From Candidatus Gastranaerophilales bacterium (GTDB lineage: Bacteria > Cyanobacteriota > Vampirovibrionia > Gastranaerophilales > Gastranaerophilaceae), in NCBI GenBank assembly GCA_944324175.1, contig CALUVH010000004.1, positions 31,342 through 95,341 of the forward strand: a stretch of DNA of 64,000 nucleotides, read 5' to 3'. Made by a program: the position numbers and the translations under genes. Position 1 is the first letter of the stretch; every line of letters starts with the position of its first letter. Below the pieces are notes generated by a model. It saw only the letters and a program-made list of their open reading frames with translations, did no database searches and was not told the DNA's origin. Below are positions 35,039 through 43,386 of this stretch, one piece after another.

Positions 35039-38000
35039 ATGGAAACAACATACTCACATGGTAAAAAGACTCTTGATTTCATTAACAAGCAAATGGATAA
35101 AAAAGGACTCAATCAGTTGCTTGCACAGATGTATCTCGAGTTTGGTGGTGCAAAAACTGCCGAGTTAGCTAACAGTTTGAAAAACTTAGGCTATAAATAT
35201 GCAACAAAATCCGGTACTACGATTTCTATTGCGGATTTGCAGGTGCCGTCAGTAAAAAAAGAAATGCTTCAGGAAGCGGAAAAAGAAATTGAAAAGTCAA
35301 CAACAAGATATCTAAAAGGTGAGATTACTGAAGTTGAAAGATATACAAAGGTTATTGATACTTGGTCTGAGACAACAGCGAAATTAACATCAAGTGTTGT
35401 AGACAATTTTGATAAGCTAAATCCTGTGTATATGATGGCATTTTCAGGTGCGAGAGGTAACTTATCACAGGTATCACAGCTGGTAGGTATGCGTGGTTTG
35501 ATGGCCGATGCACAGGGGCAAATTATCGACTTGCCTATCAAATCAAACTTTAAGGAAGGCTTATCCGTTACAGAATATATTATTTCTTCATATGGTGCAC
35601 GTAAAGGTCTTGTAGATACAGCGCTAAAAACAGCCGATTCAGGTTATTTGACAAGACGTCTTGTTGACGTTGCTCAGGATGTAATTATTCGTGCGGATGA
35701 TTGTCATACAAATAAATTCATCAACATGAAACCTATTACAGATGGTGATGCAGTTATTGTCCCATTAATCGATAGATTACTTGGTCGTACAATAGCAGAA
35801 GATATTGTAGATACAGATGGTTCTGTGTTGGTTAAATCTGGTACAACTTTGAACCGTAACGATATTAAAAAGATTTCACACTTGAATTTAACAGAATTAA
35901 AAGTTCGTTCAGGGCTTACTTGTGGGTTAGAGTATGGAATTTGTCAAAAGTGTTACGGTTGGGCGTTGACTACTCAAAAACTGGTTGATATTGGTGAAGC
36001 AATTGGTATTATTGCAGCACAGTCAATCGGTGAACCTGGTACACAGTTGACAATGAGAACTTTCCACACAGGTGGTGCGGTTGGTGTTAAAGATACGATG
36101 AAAGAAGTCATTGCAAAAATTGACGGAGAAATTGTATCAAATGTGAAGACAAGAGAGTTGAGAACCAGACATGGTGATGTGGTACAAATTTCTAATTATG
36201 AAGCTGATATAGAAGTTAAAGGCGCTAAAAAATCAGAAAAATATCATATCCCAGCAGGTTCAACGATTTTCTTTAAGAATGGAATGGAAGTTAAAAAAGG
36301 ATTCAAATTGGCTCAGTATGAACCTGCTTCCCAAGGTGGCTCATCAAGGTTGACAGAAAAAGCGACTAAAGATATTTCTGCGGACTTGAGCGGTGAAGTT
36401 GTATTTGAAGACTTTGTAGCTGACGAAAAGAAAGACAGACAGGGTAATATTTCAAGAACAACTAATAAACAAGGTATAATTTGGGTATTAGGCGGAGATG
36501 TATATAACCTTCCTGGCGGTTCAAAAGTCCTTGTTAAGGATGGTCAAAAAATAAATGAGGGCGAAAAGCTTGCTGAAACTTTGACTATTTCTGAGCATGG
36601 TGGTGAAGTTAGATTTGGTGAAGACCTTGTGATTGAGGATGTGAAATTTGAAGGTAAAAACATCAAAAAGATTGTACAAGGTAAAGAAATTACAATTGTA
36701 ATCGCTTCATTAATGCCGGAAAACGCTACTTTTGAACAAACTAAAAAAGAACAAATCTGGACTGTTAAGAAAACAAATGAAAGATATATTGTAAAAGCTC
36801 CTGTTGATACGACTGTAGAAAACGGAATGATTATAGCAGAGCTTATTGATGATGAATGTGCTGTTACATCTTCAGGTGAGATAAGATACGTAGACGTTGA
36901 AGTTGACGAAAATCAAATCATCACAAAACCTGGTGCAGTTGTGTTTATTCCAGAAGAAATACATCAAATATCAAAAGACAGTACATTAAAAATGGTTGAT
37001 AATGGTACTTACGTAACAGCTGGTACAGAAGTTGTTAAAGATGTATATTGTCATTTGGATGGTATTGTTGAATTTAAAGAATATAATGATATAATCCATG
37101 AAATTACCATTCGTCCTGGCGAAATTCATACTTTGCCTAGCGTTTCTGAGTTGAAAGTAGATGAAGGTGAAGTTGTAAACGCAGGTACAGTAATTGCAGA
37201 TGGTGTTGTAGCTAAAGAAACATCAATTGTAACAATTATGGATTCAACTTTGGATGATTTAGCTATAGATGATTTGGATGAAGAATTAGATTCTAGTCTA
37301 TCATTAGATGAAGATAATATTTCTAATCAACCAATTCAAATCTTGGTAAGACCGGTTCAAGTATTAAATGTTGACCAAAAAGCTGTTTCAATCAGATTCA
37401 ACACTACTGATGATCTTATTGATATTGTACCGGTTACTCAACTTCAGTATAAGAATGGTGCAAGAGTTAGAAATCTTGACGGTTCAACTATTACAAGAAC
37501 AAGTTTGGTACTTCAAATGCAAGGTTACTTGTCTCATTTGAAAGGTATGGTTGAATTGGATGAGAAAGAAAACTTGAGAATAGTTGTACTAGAAAACTTG
37601 ATTGTACGTCGTGAGTTTGAGGGTAATGCAAAATTACTGTCATCACTTCAAACCGAATTATTAGTAAAAGACGGTCAGACAATTGAGCCAAAAACACCTG
37701 TAGCAAAAACTCAGGTACTTGCAATTAATCAAGGTGTTGCATCTATTAAGTCAGACAAAGAAGATGCTCGTAGATTACTGCTTACAAGCGAAAAATATGA
37801 AGTAACGGTTCCTGTTAAAGGAAAAGCAGTTGTTAAAAAAGGTGACTTTGTGAAATTGGATGAACTTTTGGCAGAATCAGAAGAACGTTCGACTGTTTCA
37901 GGTCAAGTTATAGCTGTGAATAAAGGTGAAATCACTGTTCGCGCAGGTCGTCCTTACTTGATTAGCCCTGGTACAATGTTGCAGGTTGAATCCGGTGCAT

Positions 38001-38893
38001 TGGTACTTCGTGGTGATAACATCGCTACATTGGTATTCGAAAGACAAAAAACCGGTGATATCGTTCAAGGTTTGCCGAGGGTAGAAGAGCTTTTGGAAGG
38101 TCGTAAGCCTAAAGATTGTGCTATATTGGCTGAAGAAGACGGTATTGCGGAAATTGAAACTGATGATGATGTTCCGAGATTATTCCTTGTAAATGAAAAT
38201 GGTAGAGTTGAGATTAAGTATGCAATTGATGCTAATATCATTGTTCATGACAAGCAAAAAATCACAAAAGGTCAAGCATTAACAAGTGGACCATTAAATC
38301 CGCACGATGTAATCAGACTTTGTGGTCCTGAGGCTGCACAGCAGTATTTGGTAGATGAAGTACAACGTGTATATCGTTCACAAGGCGTTGAAATCGCTGA
38401 TAAGCACGTTGAAATTATCGTTCGTCAAATGACTAAGAAAGTAAAAGTCGTTGATGCCGGTGATACAAACTTGCTACCAGGAGAATTAGTTGAGCTTCAA
38501 GTATTTGAAAAGGAAAACGAAGAAGCTAAGGCTAATGATAAACAACCTGCAACTTGTGAATACATGTTGTTGGGTATCACAAAAGCGTCATTGAATACTG
38601 ATAGCTTTATTTCAGCAGCTTCATTCCAAGAAACTACAAGAATCTTGACAGAAGCAGCAGTTGACGGTAAAAAAGACTTACTTCGCGGATTAAAAGAAAA
38701 CGTAATTATCGGTCGTTTAATCCCTGCAGGTACAGGATTCCATCACTTGTCAAATGCAAATGAAGAAAGAGATCGTGAAGAAAGAAAACGTGCAGTAGCA
38801 CAGAGAAACCAAGCAAGAAAACCTTCTGCGATTTTGGAAGAAATCGAAGGTATGTTCGGTGCTCCAAACTTCAATCTCGATGACGAAGAATAA
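35039..38893 (+). CDS. rpoC2: RNA polymerase beta' subunit (C-terminal part)
   Basis: 1284 residues. The bridge helix and trigger loop region are here (MMAFSGARGNLSQVSQLVGM, IAAQSIGEPGTQLTMRTFHT), with the second zinc site CHTNK...CGLEYGICQKCYGW. Between the two trigger-loop halves a very long insertion (roughly 380-960) of strand-rich repeats interrupts the chain; this is the SI3 domain typical of cyanobacterial beta'. The end GDIVQGLPRVEELLEGRKP and IIVRQMTKKVKVVDAGDTNLLPGE is conserved. It follows rpoC1 by 44 bases with AAAGGAT before the ATG. Confidence 0.98.
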   Translation: METTYSHGKKTLDFINKQMDKKGLNQLLAQMYLEFGGAKTAELANSLKNLGYKYATKSGTTISIADLQVPSVKKEMLQEAEKEIEKSTTRYLKGEITEVERYTKVIDTWSETTAKLTSSVVDNFDKLNPVYMMAFSGARGNLSQVSQLVGMRGLMADAQGQIIDLPIKSNFKEGLSVTEYIISSYGARKGLVDTALKTADSGYLTRRLVDVAQDVIIRADDCHTNKFINMKPITDGDAVIVPLIDRLLGRTIAEDIVDTDGSVLVKSGTTLNRNDIKKISHLNLTELKVRSGLTCGLEYGICQKCYGWALTTQKLVDIGEAIGIIAAQSIGEPGTQLTMRTFHTGGAVGVKDTMKEVIAKIDGEIVSNVKTRELRTRHGDVVQISNYEADIEVKGAKKSEKYHIPAGSTIFFKNGMEVKKGFKLAQYEPASQGGSSRLTEKATKDISADLSGEVVFEDFVADEKKDRQGNISRTTNKQGIIWVLGGDVYNLPGGSKVLVKDGQKINEGEKLAETLTISEHGGEVRFGEDLVIEDVKFEGKNIKKIVQGKEITIVIASLMPENATFEQTKKEQIWTVKKTNERYIVKAPVDTTVENGMIIAELIDDECAVTSSGEIRYVDVEVDENQIITKPGAVVFIPEEIHQISKDSTLKMVDNGTYVTAGTEVVKDVYCHLDGIVEFKEYNDIIHEITIRPGEIHTLPSVSELKVDEGEVVNAGTVIADGVVAKETSIVTIMDSTLDDLAIDDLDEELDSSLSLDEDNISNQPIQILVRPVQVLNVDQKAVSIRFNTTDDLIDIVPVTQLQYKNGARVRNLDGSTITRTSLVLQMQGYLSHLKGMVELDEKENLRIVVLENLIVRREFEGNAKLLSSLQTELLVKDGQTIEPKTPVAKTQVLAINQGVASIKSDKEDARRLLLTSEKYEVTVPVKGKAVVKKGDFVKLDELLAESEERSTVSGQVIAVNKGEITVRAGRPYLISPGTMLQVESGALVLRGDNIATLVFERQKTGDIVQGLPRVEELLEGRKPKDCAILAEEDGIAEIETDDDVPRLFLVNENGRVEIKYAIDANIIVHDKQKITKGQALTSGPLNPHDVIRLCGPEAAQQYLVDEVQRVYRSQGVEIADKHVEIIVRQMTKKVKVVDAGDTNLLPGELVELQVFEKENEEAKANDKQPATCEYMLLGITKASLNTDSFISAASFQETTRILTEAAVDGKKDLLRGLKENVIIGRLIPAGTGFHHLSNANEERDREERKRAVAQRNQARKPSAILEEIEGMFGAPNFNLDDEE

Positions 38894-38911
38894 AAATTAT
38901 TTAATGATAGA

Positions 38912-38943
38912 AAAAAGCGGAAAAGTTAACTTTTCCGCTTTTT
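38912..38943. terminator. bidirectional terminator after rpoC2
   Basis: A perfect 32-base palindrome, arms AAAAAGCGGAAAAGTT and AACTTTTCCGCTTTTT, with A and T ends; ends the rpo operon and the convergent pseudopilin gene. Confidence 0.9.
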
Positions 38944-38957
38944 CAAGATAATAGCTA

Positions 38958-39962
38958 TTATTCAATACATACTGCGTATACGTATTGTGACCATCTATAT
39001 TCTCCATTTTCGGGGGTATTGTTTGATGTTTGGTGAAATTTACCAGACCGTAAATCTATTGCAACTGCTGAGTAGTAATTGCTTTCGATTCCAGAAAAAA
39101 GATTATGCGTATGCACATATGTAGGGAAATAATCCAATCCAAATAAATTTAAATTTTCATCATAATTTCCTTTATGCATATATTCGTAAATCTCAGTTAG
39201 ATTTTCTTTGGTTGGCATGTTGGAAACTCCACCGCATCGTTTTACTGCACCAGCCCAGTATTCGCCATCTATATTGTATTGTATCATACAACTTTTAATT
39301 CCAAGTTTGTCTTTGATTTTCATGCATTCATCATAAGTTATACGTTCTGGAAGAAAGGCTTTTGAATAACAATTACCGTTTATGTTAGCAACACAGACAT
39401 TATTTAATGTGGCTATGTTTATACTCCCTAAATCTTTACCGTTGCTATTAGGCCTTTTGAATGCGTTGACGTCGTACAGCATCGCTATACAATTTGTGCC
39501 AGTGATCTGGTTATTAAATTGATCTTGTTGACAGTTAGGATTGTAAGCAATTATTCCATTTACTCCATTAGAAAACTGTAACCCTATTAATTCAGTATTC
39601 CAGTCATCCAACCCCCAATGTCTTGTTTGGTGCATCTTATTTAGTTCTATTTTTTCATCTCCCCACATTATTTCGTCACTGAAGCACTGATATAATTTAT
39701 CAGGGGCACAAATCTTATTAATTTTAATGTGCTTTTGTAACTCATTGATAAAATCTCTTGTGCTTGAATACCCAGCAAGTGTACCTTCTGCATTCATTTG
39801 TTTGGTTGCTTCTTCAAGCTTTTTTTTGAAAACTGATGATGCTGTAGACCAAGCTTTTTGGTTGTGATTTTCGATGAGTGCAGGTATTGTGAGTGCTGCA
39901 ACTATTCCTATGACAACCAGTGCGATTAGTATTTCTGATAGCGTAAAAGCTTTTTTCTGCAT
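38958..39962 (-). CDS. type IV pilin-like (pseudopilin) protein, long form
   Basis: 334 residues. Prepilin N-terminus MQKKAFTLSEILIALVVIGI: very short leader, Ala before the cut, Phe +1 and Glu +5, then one hydrophobic helix. The C-terminal domain (~290 residues) is large for a pilin and has eight or more cysteines (CAPDKLYQC, CVANINGNC, MKIKDKLGIKSC, KRCGG) that may form disulfides. Likely a minor pilin or pseudopilin with a binding head (inference). Divergent from an XRE gene with direct repeats between them. Confidence 0.85.
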   Translation of the reverse strand: MQKKAFTLSEILIALVVIGIVAALTIPALIENHNQKAWSTASSVFKKKLEEATKQMNAEGTLAGYSSTRDFINELQKHIKINKICAPDKLYQCFSDEIMWGDEKIELNKMHQTRHWGLDDWNTELIGLQFSNGVNGIIAYNPNCQQDQFNNQITGTNCIAMLYDVNAFKRPNSNGKDLGSINIATLNNVCVANINGNCYSKAFLPERITYDECMKIKDKLGIKSCMIQYNIDGEYWAGAVKRCGGVSNMPTKENLTEIYEYMHKGNYDENLNLFGLDYFPTYVHTHNLFSGIESNYYSAVAIDLRSGKFHQTSNNTPENGEYRWSQYVYAVCIE

Positions 39963-39989
39963 AATGTTCTTCCCTTTCTCTGTCTTGTG

Positions 39990-40082
39990 ATGTCAGTAAT
40001 ATGTACATTATATGCCCAATTTTACATATTACATGACATAATATTACACTTAATTAATATAGTGTGTCAAGCATGACATTAT
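39990..40082. promoter_or_regulatory. repeats in the XRE/pseudopilin divergent region
   Basis: CATGACATAAT (40032-40042) and CATGACATTAT (40072-40082) are near-identical and 40 bases apart. TGTCA (40065-40069) and TGACA (40074-40078) form an inverted pair, and ATGTCA recurs at 39990-39995. Candidate operators of the adjacent XRE regulator. Confidence 0.5.
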
Positions 40083-40124
40083 AAAAATCCTTCAAATTAT
40101 GTAAACTTAGTCAAGGAGGAGCAA

Positions 40125-40439
40125 ATGTCAACAAAAAAGTTATTAGGTGCAAAGATTAGATCGTTGCGTAAATCTAAAAAAATAGCTCAAGAAAAATTAT
40201 CGGAAATGGCTGATATAAGTCCGCGTCAGATGGTTAGAATAGAGATGGGACAGTCTTTCCCTACTGTTGAAAATCTTGAAAAAATTGCAATTGCACTTGG
40301 CGTTTCAATACAATCTCTTTTTGAAAATGATTACTATGATAGTGTGGAGCTTTTAAAACAGAAATTGCGTGAAAAAATAGATTCGTTAGATGAAAAAAAT
40401 ACACGTTTTTTATACATTGTAGCATCAAATTTGGATTAG
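40125..40439 (+). CDS. XRE-family transcriptional regulator
   Basis: 104 residues: Cro/CI-type helix-turn-helix at ~5-60 (LGAKIRSLRKSKKIAQEKLS, then ISPRQMVRIEMGQSFPTVEN) and a helical tail (DSVELLKQKLREKIDSLDE). AAGGAGGAG is the ribosome site. The gene is transcribed away from the long pseudopilin gene, and the ~160-base region between them carries repeated TGTCA/TGACA elements. It is the counterpart of the XRE gene at 19843. Confidence 0.9.
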   Translation: MSTKKLLGAKIRSLRKSKKIAQEKLSEMADISPRQMVRIEMGQSFPTVENLEKIAIALGVSIQSLFENDYYDSVELLKQKLREKIDSLDEKNTRFLYIVASNLD

Positions 40440-40532
40440 TATTTTGAGTTTTATTTCTAAATTATTTGTTTGATTTTGCAAAAGTTTTATTCAATCTTGC
40501 CGATAATTAGTCTGTAAAAAAAAGAGGTTTTT

Positions 40533-40694
40533 ATGGCAAGGATTATTGAAGGTGAAAGAAGAATTATAAAAATGTCTGTGGATGACGTAATTAGTATAGT
40601 ACAAGAATATCAGGCTGTTACGAAAAATTCTTGTTGCTACGAGCATACTCGTGAATTGCTCGCTAAGGCTAATTTTTTCATTCCTGAAGATTAA
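40533..40694 (+). CDS. small 53-residue protein, unknown
   Basis: 53 residues starting MARIIEGERRIIKMSVDD, with a central helix and a Cys-Cys pair (NSCCYEHTREL). AGAGG is 5 bases before the ATG. Polar, without membrane segment. It lies between the XRE gene and the thioredoxin-like gene. I do not recognise it; the good ribosome site and codon pattern support a real gene. Confidence 0.6.
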   Translation: MARIIEGERRIIKMSVDDVISIVQEYQAVTKNSCCYEHTRELLAKANFFIPED

Positions 40695-40710
40695 AAAATA
40701 TTCTCCTTTT

Positions 40711-40727
40711 GAATAGCTCAGTTGGTA
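40711..40727 (+). other. tRNA D-arm-like fragment
   Basis: The 17 bases GAATAGCTCAGTTGGTA match the D-arm region of many bacterial tRNAs, but no anticodon arm, T arm or acceptor partner follows. Either a tRNA remnant or chance. Confidence 0.3.
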
Positions 40728-40780
40728 TTTATAAAAAATTCTGTTTTTCTTATGCTAAAATGAAAGAAAAGGAGAGTTTT

Positions 40781-41167
40781 ATGAAAAAAAATATCTTGAT
40801 TATTTCATTGATTTTTATTTTACCGTTGTTGGCTTATTTTATTTTAACGAATTCAAGCACCACAACTGCAACGACTGCTGAAAAAGGAAGACCACAGATT
40901 ATTAAGTTTACTTCGGCGATGTGTCTTGATTGCCAGACTATGAACAAGCTTTTAAAGGAAGTGTTCCCAAAATATCAAGATAAAATTGTTATGACAGAAA
41001 TTCATGTACAAAACAGAGATAAGTTTGTTGATGAGCAGATAAAAAAATATAATGTTACCCTTGTTCCTACAATTATTATGCTTAATTCTGAGGGGAAACA
41101 GGTGCAACGTATTGAAGGCGCAATACCAAAAGATGAGTTAGAGAAATATTTACAAGGATTACAATAA
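40781..41167 (+). CDS. membrane-anchored thioredoxin-like protein
   Basis: 128 residues. An N-terminal hydrophobic segment (~4-23) acts as anchor or signal, then a thioredoxin fold with the active site MCLDCQ (Cys48, Cys51) and the cis-Pro region VTLVPTIIM. The CLDC motif is unlike the CGPC of cytoplasmic thioredoxin and suggests an extracytoplasmic reductase. I set the start at 40781, with AAGGAG ahead. Its stop overlaps the CcdA start (TAATG), so the two proteins are made together and probably form a redox relay. Confidence 0.88.
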   Translation: MKKNILIISLIFILPLLAYFILTNSSTTTATTAEKGRPQIIKFTSAMCLDCQTMNKLLKEVFPKYQDKIVMTEIHVQNRDKFVDEQIKKYNVTLVPTIIMLNSEGKQVQRIEGAIPKDELEKYLQGLQ

Positions 41168-41871
41168 TGGAAAATTATGCTAGTTTGTTTACACAAAATG
41201 GTAGTTTAGCATTGCTTTTTGCTATATCGTTTTTTGGTGGGCTTATTGCTTCAATTTCACCGTGTTCGCTTGCTATGCTCCCTATAATCGTTGGGTATGT
41301 AGGAGGATATTCCGAAGCTAAGCCTTTGAAAACTCTAATCCAAATGATATTTTTTGTGTTTGGTACTTCTATCGTATTTACAGTGATAGGAATTGTCTGC
41401 GCAATTACAGGTAAGGTGTTTATTTCTTTTGCCGGTGGCTATTTTGGGATAGTGCTCGCTTCAATAATGCTTGTTATGGGGCTAAAATTAACCGGCGTAT
41501 TGGATTTTGAATTACCGGTTCTTATTAAAGAAATGCCCAAAAATGATGCACATAGTACATTTTTATATCCGATTTTACTAGGTGCTGTGTTCGCTCTTGC
41601 AGGTACCCCATGTTCTACCCCTATTTTAGCTGGTATCATGGCTTTTGCCTCACTTTCGGCAAATATTTTTAATGCAATTTTGATGCTGTTTTTATTTTCT
41701 CTCGGGCAAGGTCTAATTCTCGTGTTAGCAGGCTTTTTAACTTCCAAAGTAAAAAGTATGAAAAACTTTTTTAGGATATCTGATTTTTTGCTGAAATTTA
41801 GCGGAATTTTACTTGTTTTGGCTTCTTTATATATTTTTTATAAGATTTTTGTTCCACTGGTTGTAAAATAG
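41167..41871 (+). CDS. ccdA: CcdA-family thiol-disulfide transporter
   Basis: 234 residues with six likely membrane segments. The two conserved cysteines are in ISPCSLAMLPIIVGY and GTPCSTPILAG. CcdA/DsbD-type proteins carry electrons from cytoplasmic thioredoxin across the membrane to an extracytoplasmic partner, here most likely the thioredoxin-like protein encoded just upstream. No cytochrome c maturation gene is nearby, so general disulfide reduction is as likely as cytochrome biogenesis. Confidence 0.92.
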   Translation: MENYASLFTQNGSLALLFAISFFGGLIASISPCSLAMLPIIVGYVGGYSEAKPLKTLIQMIFFVFGTSIVFTVIGIVCAITGKVFISFAGGYFGIVLASIMLVMGLKLTGVLDFELPVLIKEMPKNDAHSTFLYPILLGAVFALAGTPCSTPILAGIMAFASLSANIFNAILMLFLFSLGQGLILVLAGFLTSKVKSMKNFFRISDFLLKFSGILLVLASLYIFYKIFVPLVVK

Positions 41872-41976
41872 TATAAAATATTGTAAAATAACTATGTGCA
41901 GTTATTGTATGAATGTTTGAAGTAAAGTTTGTAAGATTACAATAAGTGTATTGATGGACTAAGGAGAAAAGTATTA

Positions 41977-42435
41977 ATGAAAGTGTATGAAGGTCAATTA
42001 GTTTCAGAAAATCAAAAGTTTTGTATTATATTGTCGCGTTTTAATGATTTTATCGGATCAAAATTATTGGATGGAGCCGTTGATGAATTAAAAAGACATG
42101 GAGTAGATGAAGATAATATTGAAGTCGTTCGTGTTCCTGGTGCTTTTGAAATCCCTCTTGCGGCTTTGAAATTTGCAAAGTCGGGCAGGTATGATGCAGT
42201 AATTACTTTGGGTGCAATTATTAGAGGCGCGACTTCTCATTATGAGCATGTAAGTGCTGAGTTGTCAAAAGGAATTGCAGCTGTGAGTCTAAAAACTGAA
42301 GTTCCTGTAATATTTGGAGTTTTGACAACGGAAAATATAGAGCAGGCAATAGAAAGAGCAGGGACAAAGGCTGGAAATAAAGGGGCTGACGCTGCCAAGG
42401 CTGCTATAGAAATGGCTAATTTGATGAAATTATAG
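41977..42435 (+). CDS. ribH: 6,7-dimethyl-8-ribityllumazine synthase
   Basis: 152 residues, full length. Condenses the pyrimidine and butanone phosphate precursors in the penultimate step of riboflavin synthesis and assembles into large shells. Motifs: [57 protein letters not shown] and [15 protein letters not shown] is the ribosome site. The ~105 bases upstream contain a small hairpin (41887-41906) and no FMN riboswitch that I can recognise. Other riboflavin genes are not in the window. Confidence 0.97.
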   Translation: MKVYEGQLVSENQKFCIILSRFNDFIGSKLLDGAVDELKRHGVDEDNIEVVRVPGAFEIPLAALKFAKSGRYDAVITLGAIIRGATSHYEHVSAELSKGIAAVSLKTEVPVIFGVLTTENIEQAIERAGTKAGNKGADAAKAAIEMANLMKL

Positions 42436-42467
42436 TTAGTGTTTGTAAAAATATAGGGGGTTTAGCT

Positions 42468-43361
42468 ATGAGTGACATTATTACTGAGTATAGGAATGAA
42501 AATACCAAAGATATTGATATGCTTTCTACCATTGAGATGGTAAAAAAAATGAATGATGAAGATAAGATTGTCGCTTTAGCTGTTGAAGAAGAGTTAGAAA
42601 ATATTGCAGCTGCTGTCGATTTGATTGCAAAACAGTTTTTAAAAGGTGGCAGGTTGTTTTATTTTGGTGCAGGTACATCAGGACGTTTAGGAATATTGGA
42701 TGCTTCTGAATGTCCGCCTACATTTAGTGTTTCTCCAGAGATGGTGCAAGGTATAATTGCTGGTGGTGATAGAGCATTAAGAAAATCAGTCGAAGGTGCA
42801 GAAGATGATTTTGAGCTTGGTAAATCTGATGCTGAGGTGTTGACTGATAATGATGTTGCTGTTGTTATTTCAGCCAGTGGTAACCCTAAATACTTGTTAG
42901 GTGTTCTTGCAAAAGCTGATGAGATTGGTACAAAAACTATCGGTATTACTTGTAATCCCAAAGGTAGAATTTACGATGAAGCAGGGCTTGTTATATGCGT
43001 TGAAGTCGGTCCTGAGGTTATTGCAGGGTCTTCAAGGTTGAAAGCTGGTACTGCTCAAAAAATGATATTAAATATGTTGACAACAGGTGCTATGATTAAA
43101 ATTGGTAAAACTTATGAAAATTTCATGATAGATTTGCAGGCCGTCAATGAAAAGTTGAAAGACCGTGCGATTAGGATTGTTGCTCAAATTGCAGGTGTTT
43201 CTCATTCTGAGGCTTTATCTGCACTTTTGAAAACAAATTGGGAAATTAAGACAGCTATTGTATCAATTGAATTAGGATATGATACAGATAAAGCTCGCGA
43301 AGAACTGAAGAAAAACCGAGGTGTACTACGTAAGCTATTGAATCAGAAAGTTGAAGTGTAA
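42468..43361 (+). CDS. murQ: N-acetylmuramic acid 6-phosphate etherase
   Basis: 297 residues. SIS-domain enzyme that removes the lactyl ether from MurNAc-6-P, giving GlcNAc-6-P and D-lactate. Motifs: GAGTSGRLGILDASECPPTF, GIIAGGDRALRKSVEGAED, VVISASGNPKYLLG and EVGPEVIAGSSRLKAGTAQK. It shows that the organism can recycle its own or scavenge other bacteria's peptidoglycan sugars; no kinase (AnmK) or PTS gene lies nearby. 32 bases after ribH with GGGGG ahead. Confidence 0.97.
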   Translation: MSDIITEYRNENTKDIDMLSTIEMVKKMNDEDKIVALAVEEELENIAAAVDLIAKQFLKGGRLFYFGAGTSGRLGILDASECPPTFSVSPEMVQGIIAGGDRALRKSVEGAEDDFELGKSDAEVLTDNDVAVVISASGNPKYLLGVLAKADEIGTKTIGITCNPKGRIYDEAGLVICVEVGPEVIAGSSRLKAGTAQKMILNMLTTGAMIKIGKTYENFMIDLQAVNEKLKDRAIRIVAQIAGVSHSEALSALLKTNWEIKTAIVSIELGYDTDKAREELKKNRGVLRKLLNQKVEV

Positions 43362-43386
43362 GTGAAGTTGGGGAGGGCTTGAAGAT

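Noticed and set aside
40125..40694. XRE gene plus the 53-residue gene as a toxin-antitoxin module
   Set aside because: There is a ~90-base gap, no overlap, and the small protein has no toxin motif that I can see.
41872..41976. FMN riboswitch before ribH
   Set aside because: The space is about 105 bases and shows none of the conserved FMN-element blocks I would expect, only one small hairpin.
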